This document shows positions 22,235 through 31,800 of a DNA stretch of 64,000 nucleotides, one piece after another. Numbering within the stretch: the stretch's first letter is position 1; each line of letters starts with the position of its first letter. Source of the DNA: Tigriopus japonicus. Its lineage: Eukaryota; Arthropoda; Copepoda; Harpacticoida; Harpacticidae. The notes beneath the pieces are model-generated. The model was given only the letters and a program-made list of their open reading frames with translations. It searched no databases and was not told the DNA's origin. The stretch covers positions 185,019 to 249,018 of the forward strand of contig JAAGOF010000122.1 of the NCBI GenBank assembly GCA_010645155.1. Direction: 5' to 3'. Position numbers and translations under genes: made by a program.

Positions 22235-22372
22235 TGTGATGATGATGTCATGATTTCCTTACGTAAGCAATTCTGCCGTTAACTTATGAGCGTTTAACAA
22301 CCAGAAATACACTTCCGTCTTACCACTTGATCAGTGAACTCGTTCTCTCTTCTTTACCACTCGATACGATCA
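22235..22372 (+). repeat. 3' LTR of element A
   Basis: TGTGATGATGATGTCATG onwards, ~138 bp, matching the window start with about five substitutions. The right end is placed near GATCA by comparison with the 5' copy. Beyond it a minus-strand RT of a different element (D) begins. Confidence 0.8.
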
Positions 22373-23095
22373 TGCGAACTTCTTTGAACGATTTTTCGCA
22401 CTCTGTGTTCCATGAAATCATGCGTCCTTTTCCACTAACAGTTGCATGTAGTGGTGCCAAGATCGAAGCAAGATGAGGTACGAACCGATGATAATAATTG
22501 ACCATGCCAAAGAAACGTTGTAGAGCTGGTCGATCACATGGAGTGGGATAGGCGAGAAGATTAGAGACTTTGGAAGGAACAGGGAAATTCCCCTGGCAGA
22601 GACATTGTGGCCTAGGTAGGTTAGAAACGCCGAAGCAGCATTTTTGGGGTTGATGACAAGACCATTATCTGACAAGCGTTCAAACACTTGTTTCAAATGA
22701 ATCAAATGCTCCTCTTCTGAATGTGATGCGACAAGAATATCATCTAAATACCCAAAGATAAAGGAGAGATCGCACAAAACACGACCCATAAGTCTTTGAA
22801 ATGTTTGAGCAGAATTCTTTAAACCAAATGGCATTCTTGTGAATTCAAACAGTCCAAAAGGAGTGGTTATTGCCGTTTTGGCAATTGAGTCTTCGTCCAT
22901 TGGAATCTGGTTGTAGCCTTGGATGAGGTCGACTTTGGAGAAAATGGTACACCCAAACAGCACTGTGGAAAAATCTTGAATGTGTGGCAAGGGGTATATG
23001 TCGTCTACAGATTAGAGATACAGCCACCGATAATCACCGCAAGGTCGAAAAGCTCCATCTGATTTGGGTACCATGTGAAGTGGAGAGGCGTAGTC
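22373..23095 (-). pseudogene. Gypsy element D, RT/RNase H relic
   Basis: A minus-strand RT of the element B type. It has [40 protein letters not shown] and a FGYLDDILVAS catalytic box near 22750. A shifted frame follows with MVNYYHRFVPHLASILAPLH and an RNase H start (EKSFKEV) that runs into element A's LTR. The 5' part of RT (SPLHMVPKSDGAF) abuts element E at ~23095 with no LTR between. The remainder would lie left of the window. It is the oldest layer around element A. Confidence 0.78.
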
Positions 23096-23750
23096 CTATA
23101 GGTAGGGAGGGGACAAAGTGTGCATGATGTTGTTTCCCCGAACAATTTGACGGAACTCAGCTGAGTGGAAGATTGCTCGTTATCGGTACGGATTATGTTT
23201 GGTAGCCCAGCTCATTGAATATTGCTCGGAGTGCGTCGATGATGAAACCCGCTGATGGTTTTGAGACCATCACTGCCACTGGGTAGCGTGAATTGCTGCA
23301 GCGTGCCACCACCATATGCCTGGCCTTTGGAGTGGGCCCAAAGAGGCCCACGGCCACCATGTGCCATGAGTGGGGTGGAACTCCTTGGGTTCGTGGAGGC
23401 ACCTTTGCCCCCTTTGGGCCAAAAAGCTGGCATTTTTGGCATGTTGCCACTAGACCTTGGGCATCCCGTTCCATACCTGGATACCAGAAGCCAGCCCGCA
23501 GTCTTCGTTTGAGGATAAGACACCCAGATGGGCTGCTCCATGTGCTCTCGAAACAACCTCTGCCCTGATGGAGGTTGGGACCACTAGTTGTTCCCCCCTG
23601 AGGACATTCCCCCTTCGTGTGACGGTTAGTTCCCTGAAGATGGGCTTGTATCTGCAGAGTTGCCGCCAATCCTTGGGGGTGGTTCCCCGCTGGATGTGGC
23701 GTCTGGGGGCCGCAATTTCTGGGCATCTAACGGCCACCTCTGCCACTCTC
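23096..23750 (-). pseudogene. Element E integrase, truncated
   Basis: Minus strand: GEQLVVPTSIRAEVVSRAH and AAHLGVLSS (HHCC start), then CQKCQLFGPKGAK near 23425. After frame changes come the AVGLFGPT stretch and the second-Asp region (IRTDNE) near 23195. It stops at LSPPYL where element D begins. The catalytic Glu and C-terminus are missing. Confidence 0.7.
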
Positions 23751-24389
23751 TCCGGGCCAATTGCCGGCACAATATCATGACAATGAAGGTGACACAGGAG
23801 CTTCTCACACTCATTTGCTACACCCTGCACCTCCCTGGGGAGTTTCCTCCATGGGGAAGGGTTCGGCGAGAGAAAATCCGCTGGGTTGCCCGTGCATTTG
23901 AGGTGACGGACTATGAACTTGACATCCTGATGCCGGAGCTTAATGCTGTCTATGCGGACGGATCCCAGCCTAGTATCGCCAAACACTGAGGCCAAGGGCT
24001 TGTGGTCTGTGTGGACAACCACCTCCGGGTTCCCCAGGAGGTAGGGGCGGAATCTTCTCAGGCCATAGTCAACCGCCAATGCCTCCAGATCGAGCTAGAG
24101 ATACCTCTTCTTGGGGGCCAATGTCGACCTCAAGGCCATGGCCACCGGCCTAACACCTTGCAGGGTATCTTCGCAAGGTACACTTGAACCTTGTGCAAGT
24201 TTGGCTCCAAGTCCCTCCCGGTGGGCGTCAACAATGAGTTGAGCTCTCAGCGTCGTATCAAAGAAGGCCAATCACATGCCTTTACTGAGGGCGTTTCGGA
24301 GGGTCTCGAACTCTTGCTGATGCGTCTCTTCCCATTTGAACGGGACGTGCTTCTTTGTGAGTGCTCGGAGATGGGGTGTTTTGCCTGCA
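23751..24389 (-). pseudogene. Element E RNase H
   Basis: Minus strand: KKHVPFKWEETHQQEF near 24340, LIVDAHREGLGAKL near 24235, LALEALAVDYGLRRFRPYLL near 24060 and VHTDHKPLASVFGDT near 24010. Stops occur near 24277 and 24098. It joins in frame to the RT at 28150 when transposon T is removed. Confidence 0.75.
24386..24389. repeat. Target duplication TGCA of transposon T (left copy)
   Basis: TGCA here and at 28146-28149. Removing T plus one copy restores the RT to RNase H frame of element E. Confidence 0.85.
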
Positions 24390-24652
24390 CACGTAGTATT
24401 CAAGTGATTGCAAGGATATTTTGAAATTAGGTGAAAAACGTTTATGCTCACTCATCACATTATTGTGGCCTCTAATTTACTAGGCCAATAGCCAATTAGG
24501 TTGTTGTAAGATATTAAGGTTTTTTTGTTCTTGAATATTTTGACCCGTCTCCCTTGCAATTTTTGCCAAAAAATCAAACCTCGATTGACACCCTGTGCTC
24601 TCGACCAATCAGATTCGAAGAATCGCTCACTTGTTTTCGAAAACAACACGAC
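24390..24652 (+). repeat. Left terminal inverted repeat of transposon T
   Basis: 263 bp, about 98% identical to the complement of 27883-28145. Similarity stops abruptly after ACAACACGAC. A 64-codon open frame on its minus strand is a by-product of the repeat and occurs in both copies. Confidence 0.93.
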
Positions 24653-24700
24653 ACCATTTTGAAATTATTTTGCTTGCGACCGGACTTAGTCCTCACGAAA

Positions 24701-26667
24701 ATGGAAAAGCACGAGAAAGCCCGAAGTTCTCTCTGCTTGATTTGCCTGGATCGTTCCTCGCAATCCATCCCTAACACCAAATACGAGGAATTGGTGGAAA
24801 AGTTCGTTGTTCAGGATTACAACCCGTTGGACCCGCGATTGCCCAGTGGATTGTGCTTCTCGTGTGCCTCGAAACTCGCAAGATATGGGACGGGTTCGTT
24901 TGACCAAGTTTTACCCGGCTTTTACGATTATTCCACCATGGCCAATTACCGCCCAACACGTGGAATGAGTTCGTGTGGATGCCATCTTTGTGGGAAATGC
25001 CGAGTGGTTGGGTTGAAATCCTCTAGAAGGAAAATTCAGAAGCTCAAGCCCTGTCAGCACGTCTCAAAATCCACAACAATCCATGAAACCAACTCAAACA
25101 TTGCAAAACCGATAGGCCTATTTTGCACTAAATGTTTTCAGATGTTGTATCCTGGATGCAAGCACCCTTGCACGCAAATAAGCCTACAAGCAAATGTGCG
25201 GAAGCTCATTCCGGATAAGACACTTGAACGAGTAACAAGGACAATCCTGCAAGAGAAGAAATCCACCAACCAACCGCTCACCTTGGCCTCATCTGGATTA
25301 CCGACTCCGATTCAATTTGGGATTGATCCAAACCCAATGCCCATGCCCAAGCTCAAGATCGAAACTCTACTGCAGATTAAAGTGGCTTAAGTAGCCGAAA
25401 TATTCTGAAAGTGGCACAAGGGATCAGAGCAGACGTGGGCGTTGAATCCGGTCTGTACAAGGCACTCTCAACTGTCAACACTCGGTTGACAGGCTTGTTT
25501 GAACACTCGGTTGAACAGCTCCCAAATCATGGTTCTTTCCCTCTGATATTTTGCAATGAATCTAAGGACTTCATTCGGGCCATACTGGTTGAGAGAGGCG
25601 TCACAAGTGCCGATGTTTTCCTTCGATTGTCTATAGATGAAGGAAAGGGTTTCTTGAAGATCAGTGGGAACTTGGTGATGAAGAATCCAGCGCAAGAGGC
25701 AAACAAGTTTCTTTCTTCGGGAGTAAAAAAAACTTTTCTTCTTGCTATTGCCCCCGTAAAAGAATCGTACGCATCCATCAAAGTCTTACTGTCGAAACTG
25801 GATTTGAACTTTAACACCGTTATAGAGGAAGTGTATAGTCAAGACTTGAAGTGCTACAACATCGTTTTTGGGCTTGGAAATCACCAAAGTACTTTTCCTT
25901 GCATTTACTGTTTTTGGATCAATGGCCAATAGAGTGAAAGACGAGCGGAACATCGAACTTTGGGTCACTTTGTCATGGACTATGAGCATTTTGCAAGAAC
26001 TTTGAATGCAAAACCCAAAGACTTAAGATCTGTTCAACGAGAGCCCCTGATTCTTCGCCATCTTCCACCATCTACCAAAGTGATTGATGTTTGTGCGTTG
26101 CCATGGTTACACATTAGACTGGGGGTAGTGAACCACACGGTGTCAAAACTCTTTACAGCCGTACCCGAAGCCCAGGCTTGGCCAGAGGCTTTGCATCTTC
26201 ATCATGAGCGGTATCATGGTGGAGGCTATGAAGAGAATGAATATGAGAAACTCTTGAAGAATGTGGATCAATTGGAACGGATGCTAGCCAACCTTAATAA
26301 GATCGAAGAAGGGAAATGTTATTTACTTGTATTTCAATGCTTTAATGAATTGAACATGGAATATTCGAAAGACTTTGTCCATGTTCCATCGTTGCAAGAA
26401 GCAGTGAATAAATTTGAGAATGCTTGGAGAGCTTGTTCAATGCCCGCAATCCCGAAAGTTCATCTCATTGTTGATCATTTGGTGGATTTTGTCAACAGCC
26501 GCGGGAGCAAACACATGCGACTGTACGCCGAACAAGCCCACGAAACTCTTCATTCAGAATACCTGAAAACTTGGGATCGGTATGCAGTCAAAGAGATCAC
26601 ATGTCCCACCTATGCAACGAATCTATTGCGAAGTGTTCTTGACTTCAATGGTCTCCATGCTAAATAA
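24701..26667 (+). pseudogene. Putative transposase of transposon T (one frameshift, one stop)
   Basis: Start ATG 24701 in good context (CGAAAATGG); the upstream in-frame ATG lies in the inverted repeat. The N-terminal part is Cys-rich: CLICLDRSS, GLCFSCASKL, CGCHLCGKCRVVG, FCTKCFQML...GCKHPC, probably zinc-binding. A one-base loss near 25388 gives a stop at 25388-25390; the frame reopens at once. The core has RLSIDEGKGFLKI (Asp codon 25636), VYSQDLKCYNIVFGLGNH (Asp codon 25843) and a CX2C pair (PCIYC, 25900-25911). A TAG lies at 25930-25932. Then come LHIRLGVVNH, IPKVHLIVDHL and YAEQAHETLHSEYLKTW (Glu codons 26530 and 26542). I read this as a candidate D,D,E set with a CX2C/His zinc site. It resembles uncharacterised proteins I recall from arthropod and cnidarian genomes. 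Function is inferred from context. Confidence 0.7.
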
Positions 26668-27882
26668 GCCTGTCATGTTCCTCCGCCTTTTATTCTATTC
26701 ATGTGCTATTGATGGGAAAAAACCGATTTCGTCAAAATGAGCGTTATTTATTATATTGCTTCATCAGAATACAACTAAACTTGATCTAAACTACCCACTA
26801 AATCTGTATTGATTAGAGGAGATAACCCTAGATTAGAGTACTGGCATTATTTTGCATAAGAATCAACTGATCCAGGGGTGTTTTTGGGTTTTAAAGGTGT
26901 GTATATTTCAGTGAATTCTCTCTTTTGTATATTTAGTGCTACATTTAAAAATATCTAAATTGAGAGTATTCGCAAATCGCATCTAAATTGGGAGCAAAAT
27001 TCGAGCAAATTTTCTTTGGTATTAGGGTTGGTAATAGAATCCACCTACAATTGGCTGGTAAACGAGTGCTATTCAATGAATTTATTCCAAAGGCGAGGGC
27101 TTCTTGTAATGCCGTGACCCGGTACGATTCGAAGAGGGACTTGCATTTTCATAAGTGGTCACCTCAAAGTGCCATTTGATGGGACCTGTTGTATGGTTTG
27201 AGGGTTGAAAAATCGGAGACCCAATGACCTGAGCATTGAAATGCTTGAAGAGGAGAAAGAGGCCCCACACAAGCGATTGAGAGATGGCAGTGCAGTGATA
27301 TTCATGAGCTCCTCTGTGCTCATTTAATCTTTTTTTTACAACAAAGTAGCCTCATGAGATTGCTCAAAACACTGGCGACGAGACCATTCGGAAGATGCAA
27401 CTTGTTTGGCTCCACATGCTTCTTTTCCGCAAGAAAATCAAGAAGAACAATGGTGCCCACAATTCTAGTAGTTTTTTTCTCACTTTAGCGCGGGGTAGGA
27501 CATCAGTAACATCACTATCTTCTCATCCGAGTAGGTCTGTCAAATGCAAGAAGAAAAGAGATGCAAAAAGCAGCGTGCTGCTCTGCTGTTCCTTGAATGG
27601 ATGGATAGATTAGCAGATGTAGGATTGGTCGTTCCCAAGATTTTGTTTCTTCGGTCGGCGGAACCGGCGGGATTCGATTCGACGGTTAATCAGTTACCAT
27701 CCTCGAGGTCGCTCATTTTACCGAGACATGGAACCTGAGGACCACGAACGGACACACCCCTCAAACAAGGCAGTTGCAGTGACCACGCTCTCCATTGATA
27801 CCTAATTTCACGAGTTTTTTTCTTCACACATTGTTGTATTCAACATAACATAATCTACGCAAACGATGGTTAAAAAGTGTAA
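26668..27882. other. Transposon T, non-coding 3' part
   Basis: About 1.2 kb between the transposase stop and the right inverted repeat. Short open frames exist (for example 27544-27738), but none has a recognisable motif. AT-rich at first, with a T-run near 27330. I see no gene. Confidence 0.5.
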
Positions 27883-28145
27883 GTCGTGTTGTTTTCGAAA
27901 ACAAGTGAGCGATTCTTCGAATCTGATTGGTCGAGAGCACAGGGTGTCAATCGAGGCTTGATTTTTTGGCAAAAATTGCAAGGGAGACGGGTCAAAATAT
28001 TCAAGAACAAAAAAACCTTAATATCTTACAACAACCTAATTGGCTATTGGCCTAGTAAATTAGAGGCCACAATTATGTGATAAGTGAGCATAAACGTTTT
28101 TCACCTAATTTCAAGATATCCTTGCAATCACTTGACTACTACGTG
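27883..28145 (-). repeat. Right terminal inverted repeat of transposon T
   Basis: Complement of 24390-24652 with about five mismatches. It ends TACTACGTG and is followed by the TGCA duplication (28146-28149). Confidence 0.93.
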
Positions 28146-28149
28146 TGCA

Positions 28150-29136
28150 ATTGAGGGGATAAAGTCTTGGTTAGACAGGGTCAGGCATAAAAAGGAAGTC
28201 AGATCTTGCTTGGTCATGGGGCTCTGGCCTCCCTGAGGATGCGTTCTTTTTCAGGATCCGGAGACACTCCTCCCGCTGAGACCCGGACCCCCCAGAACGC
28301 GATCTCCCTCACACCAATGATGCACTTCTTTGGGTTTAACGTCATTCCAGACCGTTTCACTGTTTCGAGGAATGTTTGGATTGCCTCATCGTGGTGTTGT
28401 TTGGAAGGAGCGGCCAAAATCACGTCATCGTGTATTGTGTAAACATGGTCAAGGTGACCCAAAAAATTCTGACACGCGGTGGCAAGTTCACCCGACGCAG
28501 GTTTTAGGCCCATTGAGACTCGAGTGTATCGGAACAGGCGACCTCCAGAGCGGAAGACCACAAGGGCCTGTGAATCCAGATGGAGGTGGAGCTGATGGAA
28601 GGTTGGGTGAAGTCCAGCTTGGAAAAATAGTTGCATCCGCTCAGTTTTGCTTTGATAGCATCCGTTGTTGGTATGGGCACCCTGGTGCTGCGTATTTCTT
28701 CGTTCACCCCCCTTAAGTCAATGGTGACTCTCAGCAAACCGTCGTCCTTGAAGGCGATAGCGAGATTCGATACCTAATTGGTTGGCCCGTGGTGGAGTTC
28801 AATCACTCCGTTAGCAAGTATTTCTCGAATCGCTTGCTCTACCTGTGGCTCAAAGTATAGCGCTTGGACACGAGGGGGCGCCACAAACGGCTTTGCTCCT
28901 GGCTTTACGTACAGATGTACATGATGGTCCTTCAGACAGCCTAAGCCAATGAAGCAATCACGAACCTTTGGATCAAAGTCTTCCTCTTCATCTGCTATGT
29001 TGCGCAATCCTAAGGAAGTTGAGTGTTTGAATAAAGGGGACTTCGAAGAAAATGTCGTGGTCTTTTTATTTGAAATGATGACATTGGGTGTTGGTTGAAA
29101 AGGAACCAGATCTTTGTAAAGAGTGACCAGGCACAA
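28150..29136 (-). pseudogene. Element E reverse transcriptase
   Basis: Minus strand: DCFIGLGCLKDHHVHLYVKP and PPRVQALYFEPQVEQAIREI in the N-terminal part, VTIDLRGVNEEI near 28720, SGCNYFSKLDFTQ near 28640, YTRVSMGLKPASGELATACQ near 28500 and IHDDVILAAPS near 28430, an HDD variant of the YxDD box. After KERILREARAP a one-base shift leads into a degenerate RSFLGL-equivalent, then transposon T. The HDD box is usual for mag/SURL-like gypsy elements as I recall them. Confidence 0.78.
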
Positions 29137-30230
29137 GGCTTGCGCCAGAGATCGGGAAATAATAGGTTCAATTGGACGGGGCAGGGTGGCATCGTCAATG
29201 ATGATCCCAAGGGCTGAGATCGGGACCCCTTGTCAGGCCGTTTTCACGTGGAGGGTGCCCCGAGGTGTTATCCTCTTGCTTCCAAATGGTCTGACCGTGA
29301 TCGTGGTTCGTTTGAGGAGGCAAGCATTCTGCTCCCCAATGAGTCTGAGGGGGCCACGTTCACTAGCGCTCCTGTGTCCACGATGGCTTGGAGAGGACAA
29401 TTTCCAACCCTCAACATGGCCGATAGTGCCGGAGGTGCGTTTGTGCGTTGGTTGGCGTTGACTATTGCCAGTATGTTGTAGAACATGCCGTCCCTTTCCT
29501 CCTGTGAATCGTTGGTCGGATCTGTGTCTGCCGCATTTACGGCCTGACTTGCCGAGCCCACGGATCTGCATACTGAGCCAAAGTGCCCGAATTTGGAGCA
29601 GGTTGCTTGGCCTGCTGTGCAGTTTCTTCTTCCGTGGGTGTGTCGTTCCCCGCAGTACCCACACGGTTTTCCACTTTTGCTTCCCCCAGTGTAGTTGTTC
29701 CGGAGACGGGCCTGTTTTGAGTAAGCCCCAACGAGCCTTTGGACGCATACATAGTCTAGCGGCTCCCTCTCGCCTCAAAGTGGAGTGCCGCCTGGGAATT
29801 TCCGCTAGCCCCACTGGATGCAAGAGAAGTCTTGACCCTGGAGCCTTAGATCTCAGCTCCGCCAGTGACCACTTGTATTGTAGGACATTCACTCAGATGG
29901 ACTGGGACAATGTCCCATGGAGGGCTTGGTGCCTTGTCAGGAATTGCCTGGCCTCAATGTTTGGGAATCCACTGCGTGCCGATAGGCTAGCAAGTCTGTC
30001 CAAAAAGTCGGCAAATGATTCTGCAGCCTTCTCATGCGTGTCAAGCATGGAGTTGAGGGACAGGTACTTAGAGGCTTGATCCTCATATTGGTCTTCATGG
30101 AAGGTCATGATTTCCGCGAAGGTAGTCTCCCCCTCCCTGAAGTTTGGAATGTGGGCATCTACAATGTGGGCTGTGGGTGGCGGTGAGACATGATGGGGTA
30201 TATCCGGGGGTACGTTGCCGTCCTCAGTTC
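29137..30230 (-). pseudogene. Element E gag and protease
   Basis: Minus strand in three frames. Gag: SFADFLDRLASLSARSGFPN near 30020. Zinc knuckle CGYCGERHTHGRRNC near 29650, followed by CSKFGHFGSVC, where one expected Cys is Phe. Protease: LQAIVDTGALVNVAPSDSLG near 29390. Frame changes separate all three blocks. The remaining leader runs to the primer site at 30252. Confidence 0.68.
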
Positions 30231-30234
30231 AGTC

Positions 30235-30252
30235 CTTAAATCCTCGTCGCCA
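30235..30252 (-). other. Primer-binding site of element E
   Basis: Minus strand TGGCGACGAGGATTTAAG lies between the gag leader and a TTCA end that looks like an LTR terminus. Confidence 0.5.
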
Positions 30253-30381
30253 TTGAAATGTCCGGGAGACCAATGAAGAGTGATAACCTAGGGTGTATAT
30301 TCAACATAGATTAAGATATAGCTACATATAAAAATGCATATGTAAAGGTTCTAAATGTACAAGAAAAGTGGTAGTTGGTAG
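30253..30381 (-). repeat. Probable remnant of the 5' LTR of element E
   Basis: On the minus strand this ~130-bp AT-rich stretch ends TTTCA just before the primer site. There is no second copy in the window to compare. Its outer end is covered or cut by the solo LTR at 30382. Confidence 0.35.
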
Positions 30382-30744
30382 TGTAATGGAACCGACGACA
30401 TAGGCAAAGAACCAAGTCACCGTTGTACACCCCTGTACGAAATCCCCCGTCACCAATGAGGCCTATGTGTTACATCATGCCCATGTCGCGTTTAAACGCA
30501 ACGATATGTTTGTTTGTGGACTGCAAGGACTGGTCAGACAAGTGCAGTTATGAAGCCTGTGCACCATCACGCGATCACGCCATCCCATTTGCGTGATCCT
30601 TGGATGATCTCAGACTAACATCAAGTCTGAGCACAGGGTTGGTCAGGGGGATTATCCCCTCCAAAAAGAGTCCCGTTTATCCCCCTTGGGATAAACGGGA
30701 TTTTCCTTCAAGCAGTAAAAGGGATAAACGGGATAAACGGGATT

Positions 30745-31030
30745 TTCCTACTTTTCAAGCTTTTTTCCTACTTTTCACGCTTTTTTCCTACTTTTCAAGC
30801 ATTTTTTCCTACTTTTCACGCTTTTTTCCTACTTTTCAAGCATTTTTTCTTACTCTTCAAGCATTTTTTCCGACCTTAAAAGCATTTTTTTCTTGCTCTT
30901 CAAGCATTCTTACCTTAAAAGCAATTTTCTCTTACTCTTCCAGCATTTTTTCCTACCTTAAAAGCATTTTTTCTGTCTTCAAGCATTTTATCCTATCTTA
31001 AAAGCAATTTTCCTACGTTTCAAGCGTTTC
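30745..31030. repeat. ~21-bp tandem array in the MITE
   Basis: About 13 units varying around TTTTTTCCTACTTTTCAAGCA, degrading to the right. The three-frame proline/phenylalanine open frames here are array artefacts. Confidence 0.8.
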
Positions 31031-31674
31031 TTCCTCATTACTATAATTATTCACAAATTTCTGTAACAGTATATTACCCACAAAATCTCACTTTTTTCAA
31101 TTAAGTCCCACACAAAAAATGATTTCCATTAATACAATGAAAACTCTTAGGTTTTTAGCTTTTATTTGTTTGTGTTTCCGAAGTCAAAACGCAGCTTTGC
31201 AGCTGCAATCTGATATAGGCTGTCTGCTCTGTAGGAATATTGCAGGGTTAGTTGGGGGACTTTCTCATCCATAAAGCGTCCCGTTTATTGGGATTAACGG
31301 GATTTTCCTCCAGGGAATAACGGGGATAAAGGGGATTTCCCTCCTTAATCAAACAAATTCCCCTTATTTCTAGAAATTACTTCATTTTTGTGTCTCTGTA
31401 TTACATTCACTGAGCATGAAGTTTTCTTACCTCAATATCTTCAACTGTGGAAGACTTCAATTTCATCACCACTCGACAAGTATTGTCAATTGTAACATGT
31501 TTTTTGAGTTTGATAATATATAACAATTATTTCTGTTATATATCTGTTAAATATTGTAAATATATTTTATTGATATTTATATTAAGCCTTTAGTGTTTGA
31601 TCGGCCATTTTCAGGTATGCCAAAAAGTATTCAAACATGTCAAAATCGGAACAAAATTTGCTTTATTTCGTTTA

Positions 31675-31800
31675 TCCACCGGTTCATCCCGTTTATCCTC
31701 CCATTTATCCCGTTTATCCTCCCATTTATCCCGTTTATCCCCCCATTTATCCCGTTTATCCCGTTTATCCCCCAATTTATCCCGTTTATCCCCGGGTAAA
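31675..31800. repeat. TTTATCCC tandem array in the MITE
   Basis: Repeats of CCCGTTTATCC and CCCATTTATCC, 9-21 bp. They are complementary to the GGATAAACGGGAT units near the left end, so the element can fold back. Confidence 0.8.

Larger units (their letters stand above)
1..22372 (+). mobile_element. Gypsy element A, full length, with four direct insertions
   Basis: The window begins within a few bases of A's 5' LTR and its 3' LTR ends near 22372. The order is LTR, tRNA-Ser-type primer site, gag with zinc knuckles, protease, RT, RNase H, integrase, purine tract, LTR, which is a Ty3/gypsy layout. The interior is split by element B (1438-9872), an inverted-repeat element (12169-14637), a LINE (14711-15774) and element C (16572-22017). 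In each case the A reading frame resumes in register across the insertion. About five substitutions separate the two LTRs over 137 bp. A sits inside a minus-strand relic (D). Its own target duplication would lie just left of position 1. Confidence 0.85.
24390..28145 (+). mobile_element. DNA transposon T, 3756 bp, unassigned superfamily
   Basis: Inverted repeats of 263 bp at both ends (24390-24652 and 27883-28145) differ at about five positions. Termini are CACGTAGTA...TACTACGTG, and the 4-bp target duplication TGCA is exact. One plus-strand gene of about 655 codons (24701-26667) is broken by one frameshift and one stop. The remaining 1.2 kb after the gene holds nothing recognisable. CAC termini and a 4-bp duplication recall the CACTA/Chapaev and Transib/RAG groups. 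The protein does not let me place it firmly. Confidence 0.9.
23096..30381 (-). mobile_element. Gypsy element E, 3'-truncated, split by DNA transposon T
   Basis: Minus-strand gag (about 30110 down), protease, RT (29136 down to 28150), RNase H (24389 down) and integrase (to ~23096). The transposon T occupies 24390-28145; the frame between RT and RNase H is continuous across it. A primer site is at 30235-30252. No second LTR is seen: the integrase end is cut and fused to element D. Coding is broken by several frame changes. Base composition is GC-richer than its neighbours, suggesting a different family history. Confidence 0.78.

Noticed and set aside
23255..23568. Plus-strand open frames opposite element E integrase
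   Set aside because: Shadow frames of a GC-rich minus-strand gene; the minus strand has the integrase motifs.
24455..24649. 64-residue open frame also found at 27886-28080
   Set aside because: It is the same inverted repeat read twice; the identity reflects TIR identity, not a gene.
30600..31001. 133-residue Phe/Ser-rich open frame
   Set aside because: Translation of the 21-bp tandem array.
31150..31260. Resemblance to 37650-37735 in the sulfotransferase intron
   Set aside because: Similarity by eye is only about 70% over ~60 bp; too weak to claim a shared repeat without alignment.
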